Of a stretch of 64,000 nucleotides of DNA, positions 17,107 through 25,444 are shown piece after piece. The stretch is taken from NCBI GenBank assembly GCA_034421095.1, contig DAOUKR010000025.1:124001-188000 (forward strand). Direction: 5' to 3'. Both the position numbers and the translations under genes were made by a program. Position 1 is the stretch's first letter. Each line of letters starts with the position of its first letter. Source of the DNA: JAGWBG01 sp034421095 (GTDB lineage: Bacteria; Chloroflexota; Dehalococcoidia; Lucifugimonadales; JAGWBF01). Under the pieces are notes generated by a model, which had not been told where the DNA came from, did not search any database, and saw nothing but the letters and a program-made list of their open reading frames with translations.

Positions 17107-17886
17107 TTAGACCGCCATAATATGGTAGCCCGCATCCACAGGAATAACCGAGCCTGTCACGCCACTGGAAAGGTCGCTGCACAGAAACAGGGCCGTTTTC
17201 GCCACCTCTTCGTGGGTAATGTTGCGCTTTAGCGGGGCCTTCTCCGCATGGACCTTCTTCATGTCGAGGAAGCCATGAATACCACGGGCCGCCAGAGTCT
17301 CCAGAGGTCCCGCCGAGATGGCATTAACCCGGATATTACGCGTCCCGTACTCGGCAGCAAGCTGCTTGACCTCGTTTTCCAGGGCGGCCTTTGCAGTGCC
17401 CATGATGTTGTATCCGGGGAAGACTCGTTCCGACGCTTGAAACGTCATGGTCAGGATGCTCCCCCCTCCCATCTTCTCCATGAGAGGCGCGGCCTCCCTG
17501 ACGAGAGGAATCAGGGAGTAGGCGCTGATGTCCAAGGCTATGCGAAAGCCCTCTCTGCCGGTGTCGGAGAAGTCGCCTCCCAGGTCGTCCCTGCTGGCAT
17601 AGGCAATGCTGTGTACCAGGAAGTCCAGGCTGCCAAACTCCCGGGCGACTCCCTGAAAGACCGAGGCTATTTGCTCGTCGTCGCTGACATCGCACTCCAG
17701 CATCAGGGCGTTGTCCAGAGACTCGGCCAGCTTTGATACCCGGCCTTTGAGCCTCTCGTTTTGGTAGGTAAGGACCAGATGGGCCCCCGCCCCACCGAGG
17801 ATTTGGGCGATGGCCCAGGCGATGCTGCGGTCGTTGGCAACCCCGAAGACAATCCCCTTCTTACTTGAAAGGTCCACCTGGTACAC
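17107..17886 (-). CDS. fabI: Enoyl-[acyl-carrier-protein] reductase FabI
   Basis: This 259-residue short-chain dehydrogenase carries the FabI hallmarks: GIVFGVANDRSIAWAIAQ with the NADH-binding glycine loop, SIAYASRDDLGGDF, and the Tyr159-x6-Lys166 pair in YNIMGTAKAALE. The residue that matches E. coli Tyr146 is Phe149 (MTFQASERV), which differs from most FabI proteins. The C-terminal VTGSVIPVDAGYHIM is typical. It performs the last reduction of fatty-acid elongation and would pair with FabD and AcpP encoded at 40,466-42,281. The start is GTG at 17886, with GGAGG 6 nt upstream. Confidence 0.9.
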   Translation of the reverse strand: MYQVDLSSKKGIVFGVANDRSIAWAIAQILGGAGAHLVLTYQNERLKGRVSKLAESLDNALMLECDVSDDEQIASVFQGVAREFGSLDFLVHSIAYASRDDLGGDFSDTGREGFRIALDISAYSLIPLVREAAPLMEKMGGGSILTMTFQASERVFPGYNIMGTAKAALENEVKQLAAEYGTRNIRVNAISAGPLETLAARGIHGFLDMKKVHAEKAPLKRNITHEEVAKTALFLCSDLSSGVTGSVIPVDAGYHIMAV

Positions 17887-17933
17887 GAGAGACCTCCATT
17901 ATGTCAAGTGGAAGATGGCTACTGCATCCCCCA

Positions 17934-18704
17934 TCATCTAATGCTGGGTAGCTTGACTTGCTCTATGGCGCTCTGCACCGCAGAGGAGAGGAACCGGGCA
18001 TCGCTGACGATGGGCATCCACTGGAAGCCTTCTTCGATGCGCCTATTCACTTCCTCGGCGCTGCCGCAGTGGATACCTACGGGGATGTTGAACCGCTTCC
18101 CGGTCTGCAGTATCTGGCTCACTGCTGCTTTGTGGTCGGGGTGGGGATTATCATAGCCACCGGGCACCCCAAGGCTGGCAGCCAGATCATTGGGTCCGAT
18201 AAAAAGGGAGTCTATCCCTGGCACGTTGCATATCTCCGCTATGCGCCTCACCGCCTGGGTATCCTCAATCATAAGAATGACGGCAATCTCTTCGTTGGCA
18301 CTCTGAAAATAGTCGGGACCCCCATACAGGCGACCTCGAATGCCGCCGACGCCACGAAATCCCTCCGGCGGGTAGCGGCAAGCTTGAACGGCCATCTCGG
18401 CCTCTTCTGGCGTCTTTACGTTGGGTATCACCACCCCGTAAGCGCCCACGTCCAGGACCCGCTTCAATATCTGGGGGTCGTTCCAGGGCACGCGGACGAA
18501 GGGAACGGTGTCGGTGGTGGACATGGCGTAGAAGCAATTTTGCAGGGACTCTATATCAATGGCGTTGTGTTCCATGTCCACTGACAGCCAATCGAAACCG
18601 GCGTGGGACAGTATCTCTGCCACCAGGGGGTTGCCGATGGCGACCCAAGTGCCGATTGACGGCTCACCCTTTTGGAGCTTCTCTTTCACTATGTTCTTCC
18701 GCAT
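17934..18704 (-). CDS. HpcH/HpaI aldolase family protein
   Basis: The 256-residue protein is a class II, metal-dependent pyruvate-type aldolase. It has GFDWLSVDMEHN, the metal-site IEDTQAVRRIAEI and FIGPNDLAASLGV. These are the motifs of 2-dehydro-3-deoxyglucarate and 4-hydroxy-2-oxoheptanedioate aldolases. A conserved RVPWND replaces the usual RVP-N-(D/E). It would cleave a hydroxy-oxo acid to pyruvate and an aldehyde. AAAGGAG precedes the ATG. It lies 47 nt upstream of fabI on the same strand. Confidence 0.87.
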   Translation of the reverse strand: MRKNIVKEKLQKGEPSIGTWVAIGNPLVAEILSHAGFDWLSVDMEHNAIDIESLQNCFYAMSTTDTVPFVRVPWNDPQILKRVLDVGAYGVVIPNVKTPEEAEMAVQACRYPPEGFRGVGGIRGRLYGGPDYFQSANEEIAVILMIEDTQAVRRIAEICNVPGIDSLFIGPNDLAASLGVPGGYDNPHPDHKAAVSQILQTGKRFNIPVGIHCGSAEEVNRRIEEGFQWMPIVSDARFLSSAVQSAIEQVKLPSIR

Positions 18705-18798
18705 TTGACTCCTTTCACGTCACAGTTACTCTCAGTCCGGGCCTACTCACACCAACCCGACCTTCCCAAGTCAAACGCTTGATACACATTGCATTTGC

Positions 18799-19368
18799 CT
18801 ATTGTCTCCCCCATAGACCCCTCTTCGCCTCCATCGCTTCCTGTTCAAGGGCGGCAAAACACTCGGCGTAGGCGGTATCCGGCGGGTATACTTTGGCTCG
18901 TGCGTACCCTTCCCTCACCAACTCGGCGTTCACCAGTATACCATCGGCGTAGACGAAACGCAGCAGCCTCCCAAACCGGTCTACGTCGGATACGTCCTTC
19001 TCCAGAGTCACCATGCGTCCCGCTACCAGGCCATTATTGAAACCGGTGGCCTCCGGGCCATAATGCTGGGGAACGCCCCCCACCTCGGGGGCATCAACGC
19101 CAATATACCTGACTCGCTGCCCTCCCGAGACTTCTATGGTATCGCCGTCTATTACCCCGCTTACCCTCACCTCGCCGCTGCCGTTGCTACTAAAGAGATT
19201 GCATCCGCCCCCGCCCCCTACCGGTGCGGCGGAACCTCCCCTGATAGTAGCGGCGAATACTGACGCACACCCCACCGGAGCATCCACGTCCGCAGATACG
19301 GGACTCCAGCTTACGGCCTGTGCAAACAGAAAGGCTATGAGTACATAAAGGGGCAGACGAGGAGTCAT
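18799..19368 (-). CDS. Secreted thermonuclease (SNase family)
   Basis: The 189-residue protein has an N-terminal signal peptide (hydrophobic LPLYVLIAFLFAQAV, then VSAD) and a staphylococcal-nuclease domain. The nuclease motifs are VIDGDTIEV, RVRYIGVDAPEV with Arg and Glu of the active site, and DVDRFGRLLRFVY with the second catalytic Arg. A cysteine- and glycine-rich linker (GGGGGC) follows the signal. It would degrade extracellular DNA or RNA with Ca2+. The ATG at 19368 is 5 nt after the stop of the LLM gene, so translation is probably coupled; a longer reading from 19527 is rejected because it overlaps that gene. Confidence 0.85.
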   Translation of the reverse strand: MTPRLPLYVLIAFLFAQAVSWSPVSADVDAPVGCASVFAATIRGGSAAPVGGGGGCNLFSSNGSGEVRVSGVIDGDTIEVSGGQRVRYIGVDAPEVGGVPQHYGPEATGFNNGLVAGRMVTLEKDVSDVDRFGRLLRFVYADGILVNAELVREGYARAKVYPPDTAYAECFAALEQEAMEAKRGLWGRQ

Positions 19369-19373
19369 CGGCT

Positions 19374-20342
19374 TCACAGGAAGGCGGGTGCTACCTCTTT
19401 CAGGAAGGTGTCCAGTTGCCTCTCCTGGTCGAAGGAGGCGAAGCGCACGATTATGGTGCCGGCCCCGGCCTGCACGTACTGCCGGATGCGCTCTACAGCC
19501 AGCTCGGTTGGGCCGAAGGGACCCCAACGGCTCCCCCAGATATTGGCCCCGTAGTACATCAGCAGGTACTTTTCCGCTTCCTCGGCAGCCGCCTTCCGGT
19601 CGTCGCTCAGATTAACGGTCATGTAGAAGGAGGACTCCATTTGGTCGAAGTCTTTGCCCTCCTCGCCGGCGTAGATGCGTACCTTCTCGGCAACCTGGGC
19701 GTACTCTTCGGGCGTATCCGAGATGGAGATGAATCCGTCGCCGAGGCGGGCCGCGCGACGGAACTGATCCTCCTTGCCCGCCCTCCAGTGGCAGGCAATA
19801 AGCATGGGAACGCCGCCTGTCTGCACGGGTCTAGGCTCCATGCTGACGGTGTCGAGGTTGAAGTGGCGTCCGTCGTAGGAGACCGTCTCACCCGCGCCCA
19901 ATCGTTTCACTATCTCCACCAGCTCTTCCAGCCGCCCGGCTCGGCGAGAGGGATTGACCCCTGCGGTCATCCACTCTTTGCGCTGGTCGTCGTTGAAGGC
20001 CCCGCCCACACCCACACCAAGCACTGCCCTCCCCTTTGATATGAGGTCCAGGGTACCCACAACGTGGGCCATAACAACGGGGTGCCTCAAGCCTGCGAGG
20101 AGCACTGCCGTACCCAGCCGGACTCGTTGGGTGCGGGCCGCCACAGCCGTCAGTGTGGTGAGAGGCTCCATCCGGGGCTTGGCGGTAAGGCTATCTCCGA
20201 CCCACACCGAGTCCAGCCCGGCCTCTTCCACCGTCCGGGCCAAGGAGAGGATGATGTCGGCATCCCTGGGGTTATTTTCCGTCATTACCAGGCCACGAGT
20301 GGGTAGAAGGATGCCCAGTTTTACTTTGTTATTAGGCTGCAT
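19374..20342 (-). CDS. LLM-class F420-dependent oxidoreductase in the F420 operon
   Basis: The 322-residue protein shows the LLM pattern KLGILLPTRGLVM, EEAGLDSVWVGDSL and RVRLGTAVLLAGLRHPVVMA. It also has GRAVLGVGVGGAFNDDQ, and a C-terminal GPTELAVERIRQYVQAGAGT segment. It lies 65 nt after cofC and in the same direction, so it is likely an F420 user made with its cofactor. AAGGAAGG precedes the ATG at 20342. The nuclease gene starts 5 nt after its stop. The substrate is unknown. Confidence 0.85.
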   Translation of the reverse strand: MQPNNKVKLGILLPTRGLVMTENNPRDADIILSLARTVEEAGLDSVWVGDSLTAKPRMEPLTTLTAVAARTQRVRLGTAVLLAGLRHPVVMAHVVGTLDLISKGRAVLGVGVGGAFNDDQRKEWMTAGVNPSRRAGRLEELVEIVKRLGAGETVSYDGRHFNLDTVSMEPRPVQTGGVPMLIACHWRAGKEDQFRRAARLGDGFISISDTPEEYAQVAEKVRIYAGEEGKDFDQMESSFYMTVNLSDDRKAAAEEAEKYLLMYYGANIWGSRWGPFGPTELAVERIRQYVQAGAGTIIVRFASFDQERQLDTFLKEVAPAFL

Positions 20343-20407
20343 GATTGTCCTTCCTTTGCTGTGCTACTTTCCCAAGATATTTATCGTCAGCATGTCATAG
20401 TTCATAC

Positions 20408-21073
20408 TCAGTCACCCTCCCCCTCGATCAGACGCTCTAGGAGGCCAGGCTCTATACACTCGCAAGCCCTGAGGTCTTCACTGGTGTCCAGGTCAAGGGC
20501 GAGCCCCCGGCTGTAATATATGGCTACGGGCAGGCCCAGCGAGGTGGCTTGGGACAGATGACTCCTGAAGCTGTTATGGCCGAGCATGAGATGAAAAGGC
20601 CGGGGGAGACCAGAGGGCACAAGAATCCCGTTGGTGCCCCCATCCTGACTTGCCGGGGCCAGGGTTATATTCTTCATGTTCCCAGACGCACTAATCATGT
20701 CATACACGTCTCGCGGCTCCAAGAAGGGGAGGTCCCCGGGGATAAAGAGGGCAGCCCGTCCCGACTCAAAGGCCCGGTGAAAGGCCCATTCCAGGGCGTC
20801 ATTCAAGTCCATGCCATCGTCCTCGAACCATGCGGCCCCTTCCTCGCCGGCAACCTGAAAGACGTCTGCGTCTCCTCCCACTACCCACACGCTCTCCACC
20901 CGGGAGTCCTCCGGCAGGCCCGGGTGGGGGGCAAGAATAGCTCTCAGCACCTGCCGGAGCATGTTACGACTGAGGGCCATTCTCTGAGGAGGGGTCAACG
21001 CACCGGAGAGGCGTGTCTTGGCCAAAGCAAAGGGCTTCATAGGTACGATGGCGACGGTTCCGGTAGCTTTCAA
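20408..21073 (-). CDS. cofC: 2-phospho-L-lactate guanylyltransferase CofC
   Basis: CofC makes lactyl-2-diphospho-guanosine (or the phosphoenolpyruvate form) from GTP, the activated precursor for F420. The 221-residue protein starts with the nucleotidyltransferase motif VAIVPMKPFALAKTRLSGAL, with FIPGDLPFLEPRDV and PASQDGGTNGILV later. The HNSFRSHL segment is also characteristic. The start is read as TTG at 21073, with GAAGGA upstream, because the first beta strand would be lost from any ATG. It is third in the cofG-cofH-cofD-cofC order, 34 nt after cofD. Confidence 0.87.
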   Translation of the reverse strand: MKATGTVAIVPMKPFALAKTRLSGALTPPQRMALSRNMLRQVLRAILAPHPGLPEDSRVESVWVVGGDADVFQVAGEEGAAWFEDDGMDLNDALEWAFHRAFESGRAALFIPGDLPFLEPRDVYDMISASGNMKNITLAPASQDGGTNGILVPSGLPRPFHLMLGHNSFRSHLSQATSLGLPVAIYYSRGLALDLDTSEDLRACECIEPGLLERLIEGEGD

Positions 21074-21107
21074 GGCGGTTCCTTCAACATGCTCAGGACG
21101 GACATAC

Positions 21108-22052
21108 TCAACGGTCCAGCAATTGACAGACGTGTGTTGCCAGCCTCACCTTATCCTCATCTGTGACCATAATCGTAGGGGCAACCTCGACCCGCATACC
21201 GAGTTTACCGATGGCGTGGGCATGGTGACGGTCCACTTCGTCAATCAGAAATATGTCACACAACCCCTGATACTGCTTTGCCACTCCCAAGCAGGAGACA
21301 TCGTGGCCCAGCTCCTCAAGGAGCTTGGCCGCCGGCCCTCGAAGGGCCTCGCCGCCTACGATGGGGCTAACGGCCACCCTGGTCCCGGGGAAGGACGCTA
21401 TGCGGTCCCTTACTCCCGGCACTGAAAGAATGGGGGCAACGCTGAGGAAGGGGTTTGAGGGGCAGAAAACGATGGAGTGGGCATTCTCCAGGGCGGTGAA
21501 GAAGCCCCAGGACGGGCTTATGTCGTCGGCGCTCTCGAAGTGGATTCCCCTGGCCACCGGCTGGCACTGGCGCTGAACAAAGTAGACCTGAAAAGGCAGG
21601 TCTCCCTCGTCGGTCTCCACAACGGTGCGCACTCCGGTATCGCTCATGGGCACGATGCTATGACGGACCCCCAGACTCCGGCACAGGGTTTCGGTTACTT
21701 CCGAGAGGGACAGGCCCTGATTCAGCAGCTGGGTGCGCCGTATGTGGGTTGCAAAGTCCTTGTCACCCAGGTTGAACCATGTGGGCGCACCGTATCGTCC
21801 CAGCATCTCCAGACCGTTGAAGCTATCGCCTACGACGCCCCATCCCGTCTCGGGATTGGTCAGCCCTGCCAGGGCGTACATCATGGTATCCAGGTCCGGC
21901 GAGACGTGGAGGCCGTGGAACACCTCATCGTCGCCGGTGTTGACCACGATGGTCATGTTTTCAGGGGGAAGAATTCTGGAAAGACCCAGCGCCAGCTTGG
22001 CTCCGCCGACTCCTCCCGCCAGGGCCAGGATGGGAGTGGTCAAGCCCCCCAT
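21108..22052 (-). CDS. cofD: LPPG:FO 2-phospho-L-lactate transferase CofD
   Basis: CofD joins the activated phospholactate to the deazaflavin FO to make F420-0. The protein has the N-terminal LALAGGVGGAKLALGL, NTGDDEVFHGLHVSPDLDTM, and DSFNGLEMLGRYGAPTWF-type substrate loops. ICPSNPFLSV-like FCPSNPFLSVAPI and SPIVGGEALRGPA are also family marks. Two starts are possible: ATG 22052 (314 aa), which aligns with known CofD N-termini, or ATG 22097 (329 aa), 10 nt after the cofH stop. Neither has a strong ribosome site. It is part of the continuous cof operon. Confidence 0.9.
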   Translation of the reverse strand: MGGLTTPILALAGGVGGAKLALGLSRILPPENMTIVVNTGDDEVFHGLHVSPDLDTMMYALAGLTNPETGWGVVGDSFNGLEMLGRYGAPTWFNLGDKDFATHIRRTQLLNQGLSLSEVTETLCRSLGVRHSIVPMSDTGVRTVVETDEGDLPFQVYFVQRQCQPVARGIHFESADDISPSWGFFTALENAHSIVFCPSNPFLSVAPILSVPGVRDRIASFPGTRVAVSPIVGGEALRGPAAKLLEELGHDVSCLGVAKQYQGLCDIFLIDEVDRHHAHAIGKLGMRVEVAPTIMVTDEDKVRLATHVCQLLDR

Positions 22053-22107
22053 CCTAACCACCCCAGCAAAGCGGAGAAGGGATAAGGAATTTTGCATTCA
22101 TCGAAGT

Positions 22108-23442
22108 CTATACCTCTGGCGGCTGTTCAGCCCGGGCGTCGGCGTGCCTGGGGTGCTTGAAACGGAAGTCGTCCATCTTTATGAGGCGGAAGTAGGAACC
22201 GAACTGCTCCTCGGGGTTATCCCCTACCAGGTCCAGAGGCTCCACCGGGTCTTCAGCCGGGTCCTCAAACACCCGCAGGTCATTGTAGGTAGTGTGGCGC
22301 TCGGCCGGTATCCTCCCGGCGTCTCGAATAAGCTGGCGGAACTGGCCCGGCCTCACAAGCTGCCCGAACTGTGCCCCGGCAGAGGTGGATATGCTCTCGT
22401 TAATCAGGGTACCGCCCATGTCGTTGACGCCGGCGTTGAGGAGGGTCTGGGCGAAGCGCAGGCTCTCCTTTACCCACGACACCTGGAGGTTCGGTATCCA
22501 GTTATCCAGCATCAGCCGTGAGATGGCATGGACCTTTGTCACCTCATTACCCGTGGGGCCTTCACGCACCCCTTCTACCAGATTCCGGCTGTACATGGGG
22601 GCCTCAGAGGCCACAAAACTGAGGGGCACGAACTCGGTGAAACCTCCGGTTCCCTTCTGTATATCCCTCAGCAGGGCAAGGTGGCGGGCTATGTGCTCGT
22701 GGGTCTCCACGTGGCCGTACATGATGGTGGAGGTGGTGGGTATGCCCAGGTCATGGGCGTTGGTGATGACCTCAATCCACTGGTCTACTGTGATACGGCC
22801 CGGAGAAATGGCGTCCCGCATCTCCTGGTCAAGAATCTCGGCGGAAGTGCCGGGCAGGCTCCCTACCCCCGCATCCTTCAATCCCACCAGGTAGTCCCTT
22901 GTGCTGCATCTGGAGCGGATGGAGCCGTAGAGTACCTCTTCGGGGGAGAAGCCGTGGATGTGCATGTCGGGAAGCTCGGTTTTTATGGCCTCGCACAGCT
23001 TTATGTAAAGGTCGCCTTCCATCTGTGGAGGAAGACCCGCCTGGACACATACCTCAGTAGCCCCAAGCTCCCAGGCTTCCCTCGCCCGTCGTATAATCTC
23101 GTTGAGGGGCAGGAAGTAGCCCTCCTCCTCCCGATGGTCGCGGCTGAAGGCGCAGAAGCCGCACCGCTTGATACACACGTTGGTGAAGTTGATGTTGCGG
23201 TTCACCACGTAGGTGACTATGTCACCCACACGGCGTCTTCGTAGCTCGTCGGCGGTCATCACCAGGGCATTGAACTCCAGACCCGATGTGTCGAAAAGCA
23301 CCAGGGCGTCCTCTACCGAGATGTCTTGGCCCTCCAGGGCGTTGTTTAATATATGGGAGACCTGGGGCGCAGTGCCTTTCAGCATGTGCTCCAAAGCCGT
23401 CGCACTGCCATTGCCGCTAGTATCACGGGGTGTCACTGGCAT
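22108..23442 (-). CDS. cofH: FO synthase subunit 2, CofH
   Basis: CofH is a radical SAM enzyme that with CofG forms the deazaflavin FO from tyrosine and a flavin precursor. The [4Fe-4S] cysteines are C90, C94 and C97 in NVCIKRCGFCAF. Further family motifs are EVCVQAGLPPQM, the GVGSLPGTSAEIL segment and GHVETHEHIARHLALLR. Length is 444 aa. The start at 23442 overlaps the end of cofG by 20 nt, which indicates translational coupling. Separate cofG and cofH genes are the archaeal/cyanobacterial arrangement rather than the fused fbiC of actinobacteria. Confidence 0.92.
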   Translation of the reverse strand: MPVTPRDTSGNGSATALEHMLKGTAPQVSHILNNALEGQDISVEDALVLFDTSGLEFNALVMTADELRRRRVGDIVTYVVNRNINFTNVCIKRCGFCAFSRDHREEEGYFLPLNEIIRRAREAWELGATEVCVQAGLPPQMEGDLYIKLCEAIKTELPDMHIHGFSPEEVLYGSIRSRCSTRDYLVGLKDAGVGSLPGTSAEILDQEMRDAISPGRITVDQWIEVITNAHDLGIPTTSTIMYGHVETHEHIARHLALLRDIQKGTGGFTEFVPLSFVASEAPMYSRNLVEGVREGPTGNEVTKVHAISRLMLDNWIPNLQVSWVKESLRFAQTLLNAGVNDMGGTLINESISTSAGAQFGQLVRPGQFRQLIRDAGRIPAERHTTYNDLRVFEDPAEDPVEPLDLVGDNPEEQFGSYFRLIKMDDFRFKHPRHADARAEQPPEV

Positions 23443-24733
23443 ATCGTTCGATGCCCCCTTTCACATATCCTTCCCCATCAGCCAGGGACTTGATTCGCTC
23501 TACAAGAGATGCAGGGATGTACTCGTCGTTTTCAACAATATATTCGGGGTACAGCGGCAGGCGAGGTCTGAGCTTGAAGCCCAGTTCCTCGGTCCGATGT
23601 CGTAACTGGGAGATTTGGGGCCAGGGGGCCTCTGGGTTCACGTAGTCAATGGTCAGGGGCGAGATGCCTCCCCAGTCGTTGATTCCGGCCAACAGATAGA
23701 CGGGATAATCGTCGTAGCTCAGGTTTGGAGGCACCTGAACGTTGACATCGGGACCCAGGACCAGGCGCGATACGGCTACCGTCCACAGGAGGTCTTCAGT
23801 GGACGGGTCCAGATGTCCGGCCATGGGTGTGTCTTGCTTGGCCCGGAAGTTCTGGACAATTACCTCCTGGACATGACCGTAATGCCGGTGCAGTTCCCGT
23901 ATTGCCAGAAGGGACTCTATCCGCTCCAACCTGGTCTCGCCGATGCCAATGAGGATACCCGTGGTAAAGGCTATCTTCAACTCCCCGGCTATCTCCACCG
24001 TTTTGACCCGCGCCCTGGGCCGCTTGCTGGGGGCGAACTCGTGGGGACCGCCCACCTCGGAGAGTCGGGGGCTGACGCTCTCTATCATCATTCCCATAGA
24101 GGCGTTGACTTCCTTGTGCTGCTCCATCTCACGGCGACTCATGGTGCCAGGGTTGCCGTGGGGCAGCATGGATGTCTCTCGGAGCACTAGCTTTGAGACA
24201 TCGTGCAGGTATTCCAGCGTGGTTTTGTAGCCATGCCCCTCAAGCCACTCTCTGGACTCCGGGTAACGCTGCTCCGGTCTCTCTCCAAGGGTAAACAGGA
24301 CTTCGGTGCAGCCAAGGCGTTCTCCCGCCCTGGCTACGGCCAACACTTCTTCGGGAGTCATGTATAGACTCTCGGCCTCGTGGGGGGCCTGGCGGAAGGT
24401 GCAATACCCGCAGAAATCGCGGCATAGCCTGGTCAAGGGGATGAATACTTTGGGCGAGAAACTCACGTCCCGTCCCATGCCACTGTCCCGCAAGACGGAG
24501 GCGGCACGGCACAGGGGAGCCAGGTCGTCGGGGGTGGACTGGGCAAGGCGGTACGCTTCGCCGGAGGCAATTTCACCACCCCGGATGGCTGTGTCCACGA
24601 CTTTCTTCAAGCCATCGCTCAGGCCGGACAAGGGGTCATCCGCCTCCAGCAACCCGGCCACTTGGGCCAGGGCGCGGGGGGTCGGGCCATGTTCGCCGGG
24701 CTGGGATGGTGTACCGGTTTTACTCAGGGGCAT
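23423..24733 (-). CDS. cofG: FO synthase subunit 1, CofG
   Basis: CofG is the first radical SAM subunit of FO synthase. The cluster cysteines are C104, C108 and C111 in LCRDFCGYC. The typical KVFIPLTRLCRD, ECLFTLG-type EVLFTLGERPEQRY and LPHGNPGTMSRRE motifs follow. At 436 aa it carries an N-terminal extension of about 90 residues before the radical SAM core, longer than in most CofG proteins. It is the first cof gene, 37 nt after the NIPSNAP gene, and overlaps cofH. Confidence 0.92.
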   Translation of the reverse strand: MPLSKTGTPSQPGEHGPTPRALAQVAGLLEADDPLSGLSDGLKKVVDTAIRGGEIASGEAYRLAQSTPDDLAPLCRAASVLRDSGMGRDVSFSPKVFIPLTRLCRDFCGYCTFRQAPHEAESLYMTPEEVLAVARAGERLGCTEVLFTLGERPEQRYPESREWLEGHGYKTTLEYLHDVSKLVLRETSMLPHGNPGTMSRREMEQHKEVNASMGMMIESVSPRLSEVGGPHEFAPSKRPRARVKTVEIAGELKIAFTTGILIGIGETRLERIESLLAIRELHRHYGHVQEVIVQNFRAKQDTPMAGHLDPSTEDLLWTVAVSRLVLGPDVNVQVPPNLSYDDYPVYLLAGINDWGGISPLTIDYVNPEAPWPQISQLRHRTEELGFKLRPRLPLYPEYIVENDEYIPASLVERIKSLADGEGYVKGGIERYASDTP

Positions 24734-24770
24734 GTCTCGCTCTCGCTTACCAAAAGGGTCGTTACCGTCA

Positions 24771-25424
24771 TTACCTGGGTGAGTATGGGGTGGGACGAAT
24801 GATGGTGTTGACCGCTTTGGCCGTCAGTACCCCGTCCTTTTCCGTCTCAGCCCGCACCCTCTGCCATTCAGGGTCTGCCTGGAATGATGCCCAACTCTTC
24901 TCTCTGTCGCCGAGGCTAGGGTAGCCAAGCATGTAAATAAGCTGCTCGCTGGTGCCCACGTCGTCGGTCCAATAGCCTATATTCTTGATGCCGTGCTTCT
25001 CAAACAGCGGGATGGTGTGATTGGCGAATCGGGCATTGAGGGCGTCCAGCTTGCCGGGCATGGACTGGTAGATGCGCAATTCCTGCACGTTGGAGTTGAT
25101 TACCGGTTCGGGTGAGTAGGGGGTGAGTCTCATAATAGTGTTGCGAACCCTGGCAAGCAGAGGCCCGTCCTTTTCAGTCTCGGCCCTCACTGCAAGCCAG
25201 TCCGGGTCTGCTCGAAAGGCCTTCCACGTGGCCTCTCTCTCCGACGAGCTTTCGAAGCTTACTATGTAGCTGAGAAGGTTGGTGCTGCCTATATCGTCGG
25301 TCCAGAATCCCAGCATCCTTACGCCGTACTTCTTGAAAAAGCCCACCGTGTGCTTGGCAAAGCGGTCGTTGAGGGCGGGGAGCCTGCCGGGCACGGTCTC
25401 GTAAAGGCGTAACTCATAGATCAT
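24771..25424 (-). CDS. Double NIPSNAP-domain protein
   Basis: This 217-residue protein contains two NIPSNAP modules (residues about 1-105 and 110-217), each a dimeric alpha/beta-barrel. The pairs YELRLYETVPGRLPALNDRF and QELRIYQSMPGKLDALNARF show a clear internal duplication. Each half ends in a W-x-x-x-R-A-E-T-E-K-D-G segment. The biochemical role of NIPSNAP proteins in bacteria is not established. The gene sits between ruvB and cofG with short gaps, so it is probably cotranscribed with the F420 genes. AAGGAGG 7 nt before ATG 25424 sets the start. Confidence 0.82.
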   Translation of the reverse strand: MIYELRLYETVPGRLPALNDRFAKHTVGFFKKYGVRMLGFWTDDIGSTNLLSYIVSFESSSEREATWKAFRADPDWLAVRAETEKDGPLLARVRNTIMRLTPYSPEPVINSNVQELRIYQSMPGKLDALNARFANHTIPLFEKHGIKNIGYWTDDVGTSEQLIYMLGYPSLGDREKSWASFQADPEWQRVRAETEKDGVLTAKAVNTIIRPTPYSPR

Positions 25425-25444
25425 CGGGACGCCTCCTTGTCTTG

